Positions 1-5,838 of a stretch of DNA of 5,889 nucleotides are shown piece after piece (position 1 is the first letter of the stretch; each line of letters opens with the position of its first letter). This stretch comes from Bacteroidales bacterium. Lineage in GTDB: Bacteria > Bacteroidota > Bacteroidia > Bacteroidales > UBA7960. The stretch covers positions 1 through 5,889 of the forward strand of contig SLEW01000135.1 of assembly GCA_007124575.1 (NCBI GenBank). Reading direction: 5' to 3'. A program made the translations under genes and the position numbers. The notes under the pieces are model-generated. The model was not told the origin of the DNA, did not search any database, and worked only from the letters and a program-made list of their open reading frames with translations.

Positions 1-709
1 AGGGACTGAATTTTCGCAGGAGGCTGTTCAGCCCGTGATAGTACCATGCGGGATGGAGGATGCTGTAACCCTGTTGTTTGAGTATAGAGAAACGGGAAAA
101 AGATTTACGTATGCCGGCCGGGTTGTAGCATCTGCTGGGAAGGTATTGTGTGGGTGAGTAACCTCCCCATTCTTTTTTATGGCGGGCAAAAGCGGCGCGA
201 AAACGGAGCTTTAGCAGTTCAATAAGGGTGCCGGCCACGTAGTTTTTGTTGACAAATGACAATACCAGTTTGCCGCCGGGTGCGGTAATATTCCACAGGC
301 TTTCGGCCGCCGAGTTTAAGTCCTCGACGGTGTTCAGCGCACCAAAAAACACATAGACCATATCGAACTGCTGATCGGGATACAGCTCCTGCAGCTCTTC
401 TACGGAGCCTTTTTCTGCAGTGACGTTCTCAAGACCGTTCGAAGTGATCTTTTGCCTGGCAAGATCCTGCATGGCAGCGGAAATGTCTATCCCTGTCACC
501 CGGCATTCCGGGTGTGTTTTGCCAAAATGTACCATGTCCAGCCCGCTTCCGTATCCTATCTCCAGCATGCTCCGGAAGGGATAGCGCTTTACCTCTTCGC
601 GGAAATCCTGGCGTATGCGCTGGAGAACGGGGTTTTTCCAGTACCTGGCATCAAAATCATCGGCGTCACCATCATAGTAACTTTCAACTTGCGTGTAGAA
701 TTGTGACAT
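1..709 (-). CDS. Class I SAM-dependent methyltransferase, partial (C-terminus beyond left edge)
   Basis: The frame opens with ATG at 709-707 and stays open for 236 codons to the window edge, so the protein lacks its C-terminus here. It is read directly from the minus strand. Motif I of the Rossmann-like SAM fold is clear at residues 49-56 (LEIGYGSG). The acidic strand-2 motif is GIDIS (73-77), where the Asp would contact the ribose of SAM. FDMVYVFFGALN (115-126) fits strand 4, and the APGGKLVLSF stretch (143-152) is the usual post-strand-4 motif. The N-terminus is rich in Tyr and Asp, and the later part (about 180-236) is basic and aromatic, ending in a segment with GYSILHPAWY. The substrate cannot be told from sequence; small-molecule, lipid, quinone or glycan methylation are all possible. 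It starts 57 bp after the nucleotidyltransferase stop, so co-transcription is likely. No Shine-Dalgarno is visible before the ATG. Fold assignment is firm; substrate is unknown. Confidence 0.88.
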   Translation of the reverse strand, partial: MSQFYTQVESYYDGDADDFDARYWKNPVLQRIRQDFREEVKRYPFRSMLEIGYGSGLDMVHFGKTHPECRVTGIDISAAMQDLARQKITSNGLENVTAEKGSVEELQELYPDQQFDMVYVFFGALNTVEDLNSAAESLWNITAPGGKLVLSFVNKNYVAGTLIELLKLRFRAAFARHKKEWGGYSPTQYLPSRCYNPAGIRKSFSRFSILKQQGYSILHPAWYYHGLNSLLRKFSP

Positions 710-760
710 AGTTTTGTGAGTTATAGTCAGACGCTCAGCTCCCGAACTACACTACCTAAT

Positions 761-782
761 ACTTACTTACTGCTTACTTAAT
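761..782. repeat. Short degenerate tandem repeat at the end of the nucleotidyltransferase gene
   Basis: The minus strand reads AGTAAG three times in slightly offset copies around the stop codon (TAA at 769-767). The plus-strand 10-mer CTTACTTAAT at 773-782 also occurs at 1718-1727 just upstream of the gene, so the gene is flanked by a 10-bp direct repeat. Confidence 0.4.
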
Positions 783-1699
783 GCTACTTGCTTCTCAGCT
801 CCATTTATAAGCTCCAGTCCGCTTTGCAGTTCAAAGCTGGCGAGCTTCCTGTAGTATGCTTTCATGATACGGTATTGCTGGCGGTTAGGCAGATATTTTA
901 GTTCATGGGGCTTGATACTGAAACAGCTGGCAAACTGCCCTTCGTCCATGTGATTGTGTTTTTTGCGAATGATCTTTTTTGACATGCTGTAAAGCCGGCT
1001 GTCAAGTGCCGTGCCTATGCCGTTATTCAATAATCTTTCCACCCAGCCTTTTACCGCGGGAAAGCTTTTCGTGAGGTATTCCCCGTTTTGGGAAAAGATT
1101 GGATAATAGCGTTTTATCCATGAATTAGCCTGTAGAATATCTTTATGAACCGCCCCATTATATGTGGGAAGCAAAAAGGCGACCTCTGTCGCAGTGAATC
1201 TGTTTTGTTGGTCGATGGCCAGGTGGTTGGTGTCTACAAAATAGTTGATACAAAAATTGCGGTAGGAATTACCAAGGAATATTTTTTTGAATAAAATCAA
1301 GAGGGAACGCGCAAGCCACAAACGCCCGGGGTGGGTAACGATGAAATAGTCTATGTCGTCATCAGGCGCTGCATACCCTTTTGAAATGGAGCCCGATAAA
1401 TAGACGCCCCTGACAAAAGGAAAGGATGCGATGATCCTGGAGTAGCGGCGCGCTGTTTTCAGGCGCTTTACTGCCCGTTTATTTCCTTCTATGCGTTGCC
1501 TGACCGCATCTTTCTTGTCTCCAATAGAGAAAAAGCCATCCTTATTATTTATCAGTCCTTCCTGTGCAAGATCCTGCAGTTCTTTTTCCAGCGCTTCTTT
1601 CTGCCGTCCATTAATGTTTGCATAATGAAACAACTCATCTGCGGTGAGCGGATAAGAGAATACATCAAAATAGAGTAATATTCTGAGTAGATCTTCCAA
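767..1699 (-). CDS. Winged-helix/Pol-beta-type nucleotidyltransferase domain protein
   Basis: A 310-residue protein of two recognisable parts. Residues about 2-60 look like a winged helix: three predicted helices (2-14, 18-27, 32-47), then LINNKDGFFSIGD (49-61), which fits strands and a wing. Residues about 95-160 carry the nucleotidyltransferase signature: GS-x3-G at 103-108 (GSISKG), then DDDID at 113-117, where D115 and D117 should bind metal. A possible third carboxylate is D156 in INYFVD. The C-terminal half (160-310) is helical and basic and I do not recognise it. The start is TTG: the in-frame stop lies at 1748-1750 and no ATG or GTG occurs between it and 1699. The family transfers a nucleotide to a small molecule, protein or RNA; this member's substrate is unknown. 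The catalytic residues are present, so it is probably active. The methyltransferase gene follows 57 bp downstream. An adenylyltransferase-type antitoxin or resistance enzyme is an alternative with no specific support. Confidence 0.85.
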   Translation of the reverse strand: MEDLLRILLYFDVFSYPLTADELFHYANINGRQKEALEKELQDLAQEGLINNKDGFFSIGDKKDAVRQRIEGNKRAVKRLKTARRYSRIIASFPFVRGVYLSGSISKGYAAPDDDIDYFIVTHPGRLWLARSLLILFKKIFLGNSYRNFCINYFVDTNHLAIDQQNRFTATEVAFLLPTYNGAVHKDILQANSWIKRYYPIFSQNGEYLTKSFPAVKGWVERLLNNGIGTALDSRLYSMSKKIIRKKHNHMDEGQFASCFSIKPHELKYLPNRQQYRIMKAYYRKLASFELQSGLELINGAEKQVALSKQ

Positions 1700-1711
1700 A
1701 GTGGGCTTTTT

Positions 1712-1773
1712 AACGTTCTTACTTAATTTTTGAAGCTGAAGAACAGCTTATTATTAGTTAAGTAAACAACGTT
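1712..1773 (-). promoter_or_regulatory. Nested stem-loop in the presumed leader of the nucleotidyltransferase gene
   Basis: The outer arms are AACGTTCTTACTTAA (1712-1726) and TTAAGTAAACAACGTT (1758-1773), complementary over 8 and 6 bp blocks with one bulge and a G-U pair between. The inner arms AAGCTG (1733-1738) and CAGCTT (1744-1749) are perfect, with a 5-nt loop. In minus-strand RNA the structure ends 12 nt before the TTG start. No U-run follows, so it does not look like a terminator. It could control translation, RNA stability or binding of a dimeric protein. The pairing is directly visible; function is inferred. Confidence 0.5.
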
Positions 1774-1787
1774 TTCGGGCGATGGGT

Positions 1788-1818
1788 TCAATATATCCGA
1801 ATATATAGCCAGATCAAC
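1788..1818 (-). promoter_or_regulatory. Candidate promoter for the nucleotidyltransferase gene
   Basis: On the minus strand GTTG (1818-1815) and TATATTGA (1795-1788) are separated by 19 bp, similar to the Bacteroidota -33 TTTG and -7 TAnnTTTG pattern with mismatches in the last two -7 bases. A start site a few bases downstream would put the nested stem-loop in the 5' leader. The match is weak. Confidence 0.25.
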
Positions 1819-1820
1819 GT

Positions 1821-1840
1821 GTCAGGCAGCAGCCATTGAC
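1821..1840 (-). other. Imperfect hairpin just after the carboxylase operon
   Basis: GTCA and TGAC arms enclose GGC and GCC around a 4-nt loop, with a 2-nt bulge on one side. It lies 18 bp after the carboxyltransferase stop, where a terminator would be expected. No U-run follows on the minus strand, so intrinsic termination is doubtful. Confidence 0.25.
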
Positions 1841-1857
1841 TCACATTATTTATTTGC

Positions 1858-3402
1858 TCATAACGGCAGGTTTCCGTGCTTTTTCGGAGGCAGGTTCTCT
1901 CTTTTGTTTTCGGTCATCTCCAGTGCCTGGATGAGTTTCAGCCGGGTGTTGCGCGGATGGATCACCTCGTCGAGGTAGCCCAGGCCGGCAGCTTTGTATG
2001 GCGTGCAGAACTTCTCCCGATAGTCGGTAACGGCTTTTGCCTTTTCTTCCTCGTTGAGTTTATTTCGGTAGAGGATACTTACGGCACCCTCCGGCCCCAT
2101 TACGGCGATCTCGGCTCCGGCATAGGCGTAGTTTACATCTCCGCCCAGCTGCTTGCTGGACATCACACAGTATGCGCCACCGTAGGCTTTACGCGTGATG
2201 ACATTAATTTTGGGCACGGTGGCTTCGGCATAGGCATAGATAAGCTTGGCGCCATGCTTGATAATGCCGCCATGCTCCTGGTCGACACCAGGGAGGAAGC
2301 CGGGTACATCTGTAAATGTCACCAGGGGGATATTAAAAGCGTCGCAAAACCTGACAAAGCGTGCTGCTTTGTTGGAAGCGTTGATATCCAGCACACCGGC
2401 AAGCGCGGCAGGCTGGTTGGCTACAAATCCCACGGACTTTCCGTTAAGGCGGCCAAAGCCAATGGTCACGTTCCGCGCGTAATCCGGCTGTACCTCAAAG
2501 AAATGATGGTCATCGACCACGCTGTAGATGATCTCTTTAATGTCGTATGGCTTGTTTGGATTGTCTGGTATCAGGGTCTGCAGCTTCTCGTCGGTACGGT
2601 GGGCTGAATCGGTGCAGGGCTTCACCGGCGGATCCTCCATGTTGTTGGAAGGCAGAAAGCTTAGCAGCTCCCTGACCATCATCATGGCTTGCTCATCATC
2701 CCCGGCACGGAAATGGGCCACTCCGCTCTTGCTGTTGTGGGTGGTGGCCCCACCCAGCTCGTTCTTGGTTACCTCTTCATGGGTAACCGTTTTGATCACA
2801 TCCGGACCGGTCACGAACATATAGCTTGTTGCTTTGGTCATAAAGATGAAATCGGTGAGGGCAGGGGAGTAGACGGCACCTCCGGCACAGGGCCCGAGGA
2901 TGGCGGATATCTGTGGGATGACTCCGCTGGCGCGGACATTTCGCATGAAGATGTCTGCGTACCCGGCCAGGCTCTCCACGCCTTCCTGGATACGGGCGCC
3001 CCCGCTGTCATTCAGGCCAATCAGGGGGGCTCCCATCTTCATGGCCAGATCCTGTACCTTGATGATCTTGTCAGCATTGGCACGGCTTAAAGAGCCTCCA
3101 AAAACAGTGAAGTCCTGGGCAAAAACATATACGAGCCGGCCGTCTACCTTGCCGTAGCCGGTCACCATCCCATCACCGGGGAAACGCTGCTTGTCCATGC
3201 CAAACTCATGGTTGCGATGCACTACGAGCTTGTCGACCTCCACAAAGGTCTCAGGGTCCATCAGCTGCGCTATGCGCTCTCTTGCTGTCTTACGACCTGA
3301 TTCATGGATCTTTGCGATACGCTCGGATCCGCCACCCATTTCGGCCTGCCGGTGGCGCTTGTCCAGATCTTCGTATTTATCTTTTGACGTGTGATTTTCC
3401 AT
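1858..3402 (-). CDS. pccB: Acyl-CoA (propionyl-CoA) carboxylase, carboxyltransferase beta subunit
   Basis: A 514-residue carboxyltransferase that moves the carboxyl group from carboxybiotin to an acyl-CoA in the cytoplasm, probably as a hexamer. The N-terminal crotonase-like half includes the conserved FTVFGGSLS (98-106), NDSGGARIQEG (131-141) and GPCAGGAVYSP (170-180). The C-terminal half has FTDVPGFLPG (363-372), the RKAYGGAY motif (404-411) and EIAVMGPEGAV (431-441), and ends KKHGNLPL as in close relatives. The two Gly-Gly motifs (GPCAGG, YGGAY) should form the oxyanion holes. Length suits the PccB/MmdA family. I chose ATG at 3402 because KYEDLDKRHRQAEMGGG then sits where relatives begin; an upstream in-frame ATG at 3459 would add 19 residues encoded by repeat DNA. 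Propionyl-CoA is the favoured substrate, but the specificity position is Cys412 rather than the Asp of well-studied PccB, so acetyl-CoA or another acyl-CoA remains possible. It ends the carboxylase cluster, 171 bp after the carrier protein gene. Confidence 0.93.
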   Translation of the reverse strand: MENHTSKDKYEDLDKRHRQAEMGGGSERIAKIHESGRKTARERIAQLMDPETFVEVDKLVVHRNHEFGMDKQRFPGDGMVTGYGKVDGRLVYVFAQDFTVFGGSLSRANADKIIKVQDLAMKMGAPLIGLNDSGGARIQEGVESLAGYADIFMRNVRASGVIPQISAILGPCAGGAVYSPALTDFIFMTKATSYMFVTGPDVIKTVTHEEVTKNELGGATTHNSKSGVAHFRAGDDEQAMMMVRELLSFLPSNNMEDPPVKPCTDSAHRTDEKLQTLIPDNPNKPYDIKEIIYSVVDDHHFFEVQPDYARNVTIGFGRLNGKSVGFVANQPAALAGVLDINASNKAARFVRFCDAFNIPLVTFTDVPGFLPGVDQEHGGIIKHGAKLIYAYAEATVPKINVITRKAYGGAYCVMSSKQLGGDVNYAYAGAEIAVMGPEGAVSILYRNKLNEEEKAKAVTDYREKFCTPYKAAGLGYLDEVIHPRNTRLKLIQALEMTENKRENLPPKKHGNLPL

Positions 3403-3573
3403 GTGTTTAAATTGTGTTTGATGATTTTTTGGAACGCAGATGACGCGGATGCTTCGCAACGCTGATAACCGCAGATGTATTATGCACCACTTTAAAGATG
3501 ATCAAGCTGAACAGCCGTTTTGCCCGCGAATTATATTTGTTTCTGGCTTGTGTCAAGGCGGCTTATGAAGGCA
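3403..3573. other. Intergenic gap inside the carboxylase cluster
   Basis: This 171-bp stretch separates the carrier protein and carboxyltransferase genes. Its part next to the carboxyltransferase holds the short repeat cluster at 3434-3477. The rest has no convincing terminator or promoter. A minus-strand TTGATC spaced 17 bp from TAATAC was seen but matches the consensus poorly. The three genes may still be co-transcribed. Confidence 0.6.
3434..3477. repeat. Cluster of four degenerate CGCnGAT repeats
   Basis: Four near-copies of a 9-10 bp unit occur on the plus strand: ACGCAGATG (3434-3442), ACGCGGATG (3443-3451), ACGCTGATA (3459-3467) and ACCGCAGATG (3468-3477), with a 7-bp spacer after the second. 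The first two are directly adjacent and differ at one base. Read on the minus strand the cluster encodes the RSIRVICV-like peptide of the false extension of the carboxyltransferase frame. I recall similar intergenic repeats with an ATCTGCG core in many bacterial genomes, but I cannot verify identity here. GC content is higher than in the flanking intergenic DNA. Confidence 0.6.
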
Positions 3574-4086
3574 TCAGGCGTAGTCGATATGAATAATATC
3601 CTGCCGGGCATCCACACTATCCCCTTCCTGCGCGTTTACTGCCGTGACGACACCCTTGCCTGAAGCCCTGAACTCGCTTTCCATCTTCATGGCGGAGATC
3701 ACAACAAGGGTTTGTCCCTCTTCCACCCGGTCTCCTTCCTTCACGTAGAGCTTTACTATCTTGCCGGGGATAGGTGAGCTGATCACTGAATCCGCCTCCT
3801 CTTCACTCTCGCGGCGGCTGGCCAGGTACTTGGACTCTGCATCAATGATCTCCACTTCAAAACTGTGTTTTGTGGTATTGACATTGTATTTTTTGATGCC
3901 ATTAACGGGAATTAACTCCACGTTATATGACCGGTTTTCATAGATGATGGAATAGCTGCCCTTGCTGATCCGGACAAAATCCAGGGCATATTCTTTGCCG
4001 TCAACCGAAACAAGCAGTTTGTTGCCGTTGTGGCTGATCACATCAATTTGTGCCGTGCGGTCTTTGAGCTTTACTTCGTAGGACAT
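3574..4086 (-). CDS. Biotin carboxyl carrier protein of acyl-CoA carboxylase
   Basis: A 170-residue carrier that swings biotin between the carboxylase and carboxyltransferase sites. The C-terminal 70 residues form a biotinyl domain: SSPIPGKIVKLYVKEGD (103-119), then VISAMKMESEF (129-139), with Lys134 in the AMKM motif as the biotinylation site for biotin-protein ligase. The second half-motif GVVTAVNAQEGDSVDA (145-160) completes the flattened barrel. Residues 1-90 are a run of short beta-prone segments (for example LLVSVDGKEYALDFV at 24-38), unlike the Ala/Pro-rich linker of classical AccB; they resemble the beta-barrel part of the BT domain in PCC alpha chains. An acidic linker (92-99, ESEEEADS) separates the two domains. 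The gene begins 69 bp after the biotin carboxylase stop and lies in the same reading frame, but at least four further in-frame stops separate them, so they are distinct proteins. No strong ribosome binding site is seen. Confidence 0.92.
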   Translation of the reverse strand: MSYEVKLKDRTAQIDVISHNGNKLLVSVDGKEYALDFVRISKGSYSIIYENRSYNVELIPVNGIKKYNVNTTKHSFEVEIIDAESKYLASRRESEEEADSVISSPIPGKIVKLYVKEGDRVEEGQTLVVISAMKMESEFRASGKGVVTAVNAQEGDSVDARQDIIHIDYA

Positions 4087-4155
4087 ACTTCAGGCTTATC
4101 TTTTAGTTTTCTTCGTTTGGGAATGCTTTTACCGGTGAGACTAAAGAGGCTGATA

Positions 4156-5661
4156 TCAGAGTTTAAGCACACTGCGCACCCTGCTGTAATCTTTCCAGTT
4201 ATTTTTGAGGGCTGTCATCTCTTTGGGGCTTGCTTTTTGAATCTTGCGCAGGTACTCCATCAGGGCTGAGATCATGACTATGTCTTCACAGTGTTGGTCG
4301 CAGGCTTCATCCTTCATGAGTATATCCTCGTTCTCATCAATAAAATGGGTGGTATAGTCTCCTTCAACAAAACCTTTGGCTTGTATGATGCGCTCCAGGA
4401 AGCGAAGGTTGTTCTTCACGCCGGTGATCTTGAACTCCTGCAACGCACGTCTGCTGCGCTCCAGTGCCTCGGTGCGGTCTTTTCCCCATACGATCAGTTT
4501 GGCGATAAGGGGGTCATAATACAGAGGCACCTCAAAGCCCTCATAGATGGAGCCATCGACCCTGACGCCTACGCCGTAGGGAATGTCGATATGCGTGACC
4601 CGTCCGGGGGCCGGCATGAAATTGTTTTGCGGGTCTTCTGCGTATACCCTGCATTCGATGGCATGCCCCTGCTGTTTGAGCTCATCCTGCCGATATGTCA
4701 GTGGCAGCCCGTTGGCAATATGTATCTGTTCCTTGACCAGGTCTACGCCAACTACCCTTTCGGTGATGGGATGCTCCACCTGCAGACGGGTATTCATCTC
4801 CAGGAAGTAGTAGTTCAGGTCTTTGTCTACGATGAACTCAATCGTTCCGGCACCTTCATAATTTACAGCACGGGCCGCGGCGACAGCTGCTTCACCCATC
4901 TGATGACGTCGTTCCTTTGTGAGGATGGGAGAGGGTGTTTCTTCGATGATCTTCTGGTGGCGACGCTGAACGGAACATTCGCGCTCAAAAAGATGCACTA
5001 CATTCCCGTGTTTGTCGGCCAGGATCTGGAACTCAATGTGGTGGGGCGACTCAATATATTTCTCGATGAAGACAGCGTCATTCCCAAATGCAGTTTTTGC
5101 TTCGGAGCGGGCTGCCCGCAAGGCAGGAGTGATCCCTGCCTTATCTTTTACCAGCCTCATGCCCTTACCTCCGCCGCCCGCTGAAGCCTTGATCATCACC
5201 GGAAGCCCTATCTTATCAATAACATCCACAGCCTCCTGCTCCGACGAGATTGCTTTATCTGTGCCCGGTACGACCGGAACACGCGCCTCCATCATGGTTT
5301 TACGCGCCCTGATCTTATCACCCATCGTGGAAATGGCATGCGGTGACGGGCCAATAAAAATTATGCCTGCCTCTTCACAATGCTTTGGGAAGTCAGGATT
5401 TTCCGATAAAAAGCCATAACCCGGGTGGATGGCATCGGCGCCACTTTCCCGGGCTGCCCGGATAATGTTTCCCATGTTAAGATACGATTCTATGGAAGGG
5501 GATGGACCTATATGCCAGGCTTCATCGGCATAGAGTACATGCAAAGCACAACGGTCTGCGTCGGAATATACTGCCACTGTGACAATGCCCAGCTCCCGGC
5601 ATGAACGTATGATTCGTACCGCAATCTCGCCGCGATTGGCAATCAGTATTTTCTGAATCAT
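4156..5661 (-). CDS. accC: Biotin carboxylase subunit of acyl-CoA carboxylase
   Basis: A 501-residue ATP-grasp enzyme that carboxylates biotin on the carrier protein using ATP and bicarbonate. The N-terminal domain starts KILIANRGEIAVRI (4-17). ATP-grasp features are complete: Lys116 (GDKIRARK), Lys158 and the glycine loop SAGGGGKGM (160-168), His208 (SPHHIEFQ), Lys237 (HQKIIEE), metal ligands Glu275 (TIEF) and Glu288 (FLEMN), and the catalytic NTRLQVEHP segment (290-298) with Arg292 and Glu296. Arg338 (ECRVYAEDP) matches the E. coli AccC residue that stabilises the biotin enolate. The protein is about 50 residues longer than housekeeping AccC; the extra tail (about 446-501) is mostly helical and ends NNWKDYSRVRSVLKL. 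This longer form next to carrier and PccB-like genes points to an acyl-CoA or propionyl-CoA carboxylase rather than the fatty-acid AccABCD complex. The ATG at 5661 has AAAGG 7 nt upstream, the best ribosome binding site in the window. It is probably the first gene of the operon. Confidence 0.95.
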   Translation of the reverse strand: MIQKILIANRGEIAVRIIRSCRELGIVTVAVYSDADRCALHVLYADEAWHIGPSPSIESYLNMGNIIRAARESGADAIHPGYGFLSENPDFPKHCEEAGIIFIGPSPHAISTMGDKIRARKTMMEARVPVVPGTDKAISSEQEAVDVIDKIGLPVMIKASAGGGGKGMRLVKDKAGITPALRAARSEAKTAFGNDAVFIEKYIESPHHIEFQILADKHGNVVHLFERECSVQRRHQKIIEETPSPILTKERRHQMGEAAVAAARAVNYEGAGTIEFIVDKDLNYYFLEMNTRLQVEHPITERVVGVDLVKEQIHIANGLPLTYRQDELKQQGHAIECRVYAEDPQNNFMPAPGRVTHIDIPYGVGVRVDGSIYEGFEVPLYYDPLIAKLIVWGKDRTEALERSRRALQEFKITGVKNNLRFLERIIQAKGFVEGDYTTHFIDENEDILMKDEACDQHCEDIVMISALMEYLRKIQKASPKEMTALKNNWKDYSRVRSVLKL

Positions 5662-5668
5662 ATTTTGA

Positions 5669-5673
5669 CCTTT
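5669..5673 (-). promoter_or_regulatory. Ribosome binding site of the biotin carboxylase gene
   Basis: Minus-strand AAAGG lies 7 nt before the ATG at 5661. It supports that start and is the only reasonable Shine-Dalgarno match ahead of any gene here; the others have A-rich leaders without one. Confidence 0.5.
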
Positions 5674-5729
5674 GATAAGACTTTCTTTAACGTAAATTTA
5701 AACATATTTTTAAAAAACGACAAAATAAA

Positions 5730-5743
5730 TATTTATATAAATA
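5730..5743. repeat. 14-bp perfect AT-only palindrome
   Basis: TATTTATATAAATA reads the same on both strands. It lies about 70 bp upstream of the biotin carboxylase start, in a run of A/T. Perfect AT-only palindromes occur by chance in such DNA, so an operator role is only possible. Confidence 0.4.
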
Positions 5744-5751
5744 CATAAAAG

Positions 5752-5781
5752 CTGCCAAAATAGGTGGATAATTACTGGCAG
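5752..5781. repeat. Inverted repeat CTGCCA/TGGCAG upstream of the carboxylase operon
   Basis: CTGCCA at 5752-5757 is matched by TGGCAG at 5776-5781, with 18 bp between them. The centre-to-centre distance is about 24 bp. The same core pentamer recurs in the next dyad, which makes a shared binding protein conceivable. Confidence 0.4.
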
Positions 5782-5793
5782 TCTTGATGTATA

Positions 5794-5838
5794 TTTGCCA
5801 TATTATTGACACAATGTCACCAATGTTAATTTGGCAAA
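5794..5838. repeat. Nested inverted repeats TTTGCCA/TGGCAAA enclosing TGACA/TGTCA
   Basis: Outer arms TTTGCCA (5794-5800) and TGGCAAA (5832-5838) are perfect complements. Inside them TGACA (5807-5811) and TGTCA (5815-5819) form a tight dyad with a 3-bp centre. The inner dyad overlaps the candidate plus-strand promoter spacer, so it could be an operator. No specific regulator is recognised. Confidence 0.45.
5806..5833 (+). promoter_or_regulatory. Candidate divergent promoter of Bacteroidota type
   Basis: On the plus strand TTG (5806-5808) is followed after 18 bp by TAATTTG (5827-5833), close to the Bacteroidota -33 TTG and -7 TAnnTTTG arrangement but one base short in the -7 box. It would point to a gene beyond the right edge. 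The match is weak in AT-rich DNA. Confidence 0.25.

Larger units (their letters stand above)
1700..1857. other. Intergenic region between carboxyltransferase and nucleotidyltransferase genes
   Basis: This 158-bp noncoding stretch contains an imperfect hairpin at 1821-1840, a candidate promoter at 1788-1818, an AT dyad at 1791-1806 and the nested stem-loop at 1712-1773. It probably marks the boundary between the carboxylase operon and the nucleotidyltransferase-methyltransferase unit. Confidence 0.6.

Noticed and set aside
452..711. Two small overlapping plus-strand open frames near the left end
   Set aside because: Both are antisense to the methyltransferase, whose motif I and strand-2 motif are clear on the minus strand.
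1791..1806. AT dyad ATATAT-CCGA-ATATAT upstream of the nucleotidyltransferase gene
   Set aside because: Alternating AT runs are self-complementary by nature; it may simply belong to the AT-rich promoter region.
1876..2607. Plus-strand open frame of 243 codons opposite the carboxyltransferase gene
   Set aside because: It is the antisense shadow of a highly conserved coding sequence, with no domain or start signal of its own.
3475..3510. Sigma70-like promoter (TTGATC, 17 bp, TAATAC) ahead of the carboxyltransferase gene
   Set aside because: The match to either the sigma70 or the Bacteroidota consensus is poor, and an operon promoter upstream is simpler.
4087..4155. Possible broken fusion or programmed readthrough between the biotin carboxylase and carrier genes, which share a frame
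   Set aside because: Besides the TGA at 4156-4158, the 23 intervening codons contain TAG, two TAA and TGA, so neither a single error nor stop-codon readthrough would join them. Separate proteins are normal in this operon type.
4150..4159. 10-bp palindrome CTGATATCAG over the stop codon of the biotin carboxylase gene
   Set aside because: It is short, has no loop or following U-run, and is partly constrained by coding sequence, so it is probably chance.
4291..5184. Long plus-strand open frame of 297 codons opposite the biotin carboxylase gene
   Set aside because: It lies entirely antisense to a gene with all catalytic motifs intact, and its translation shows no recognisable domain.
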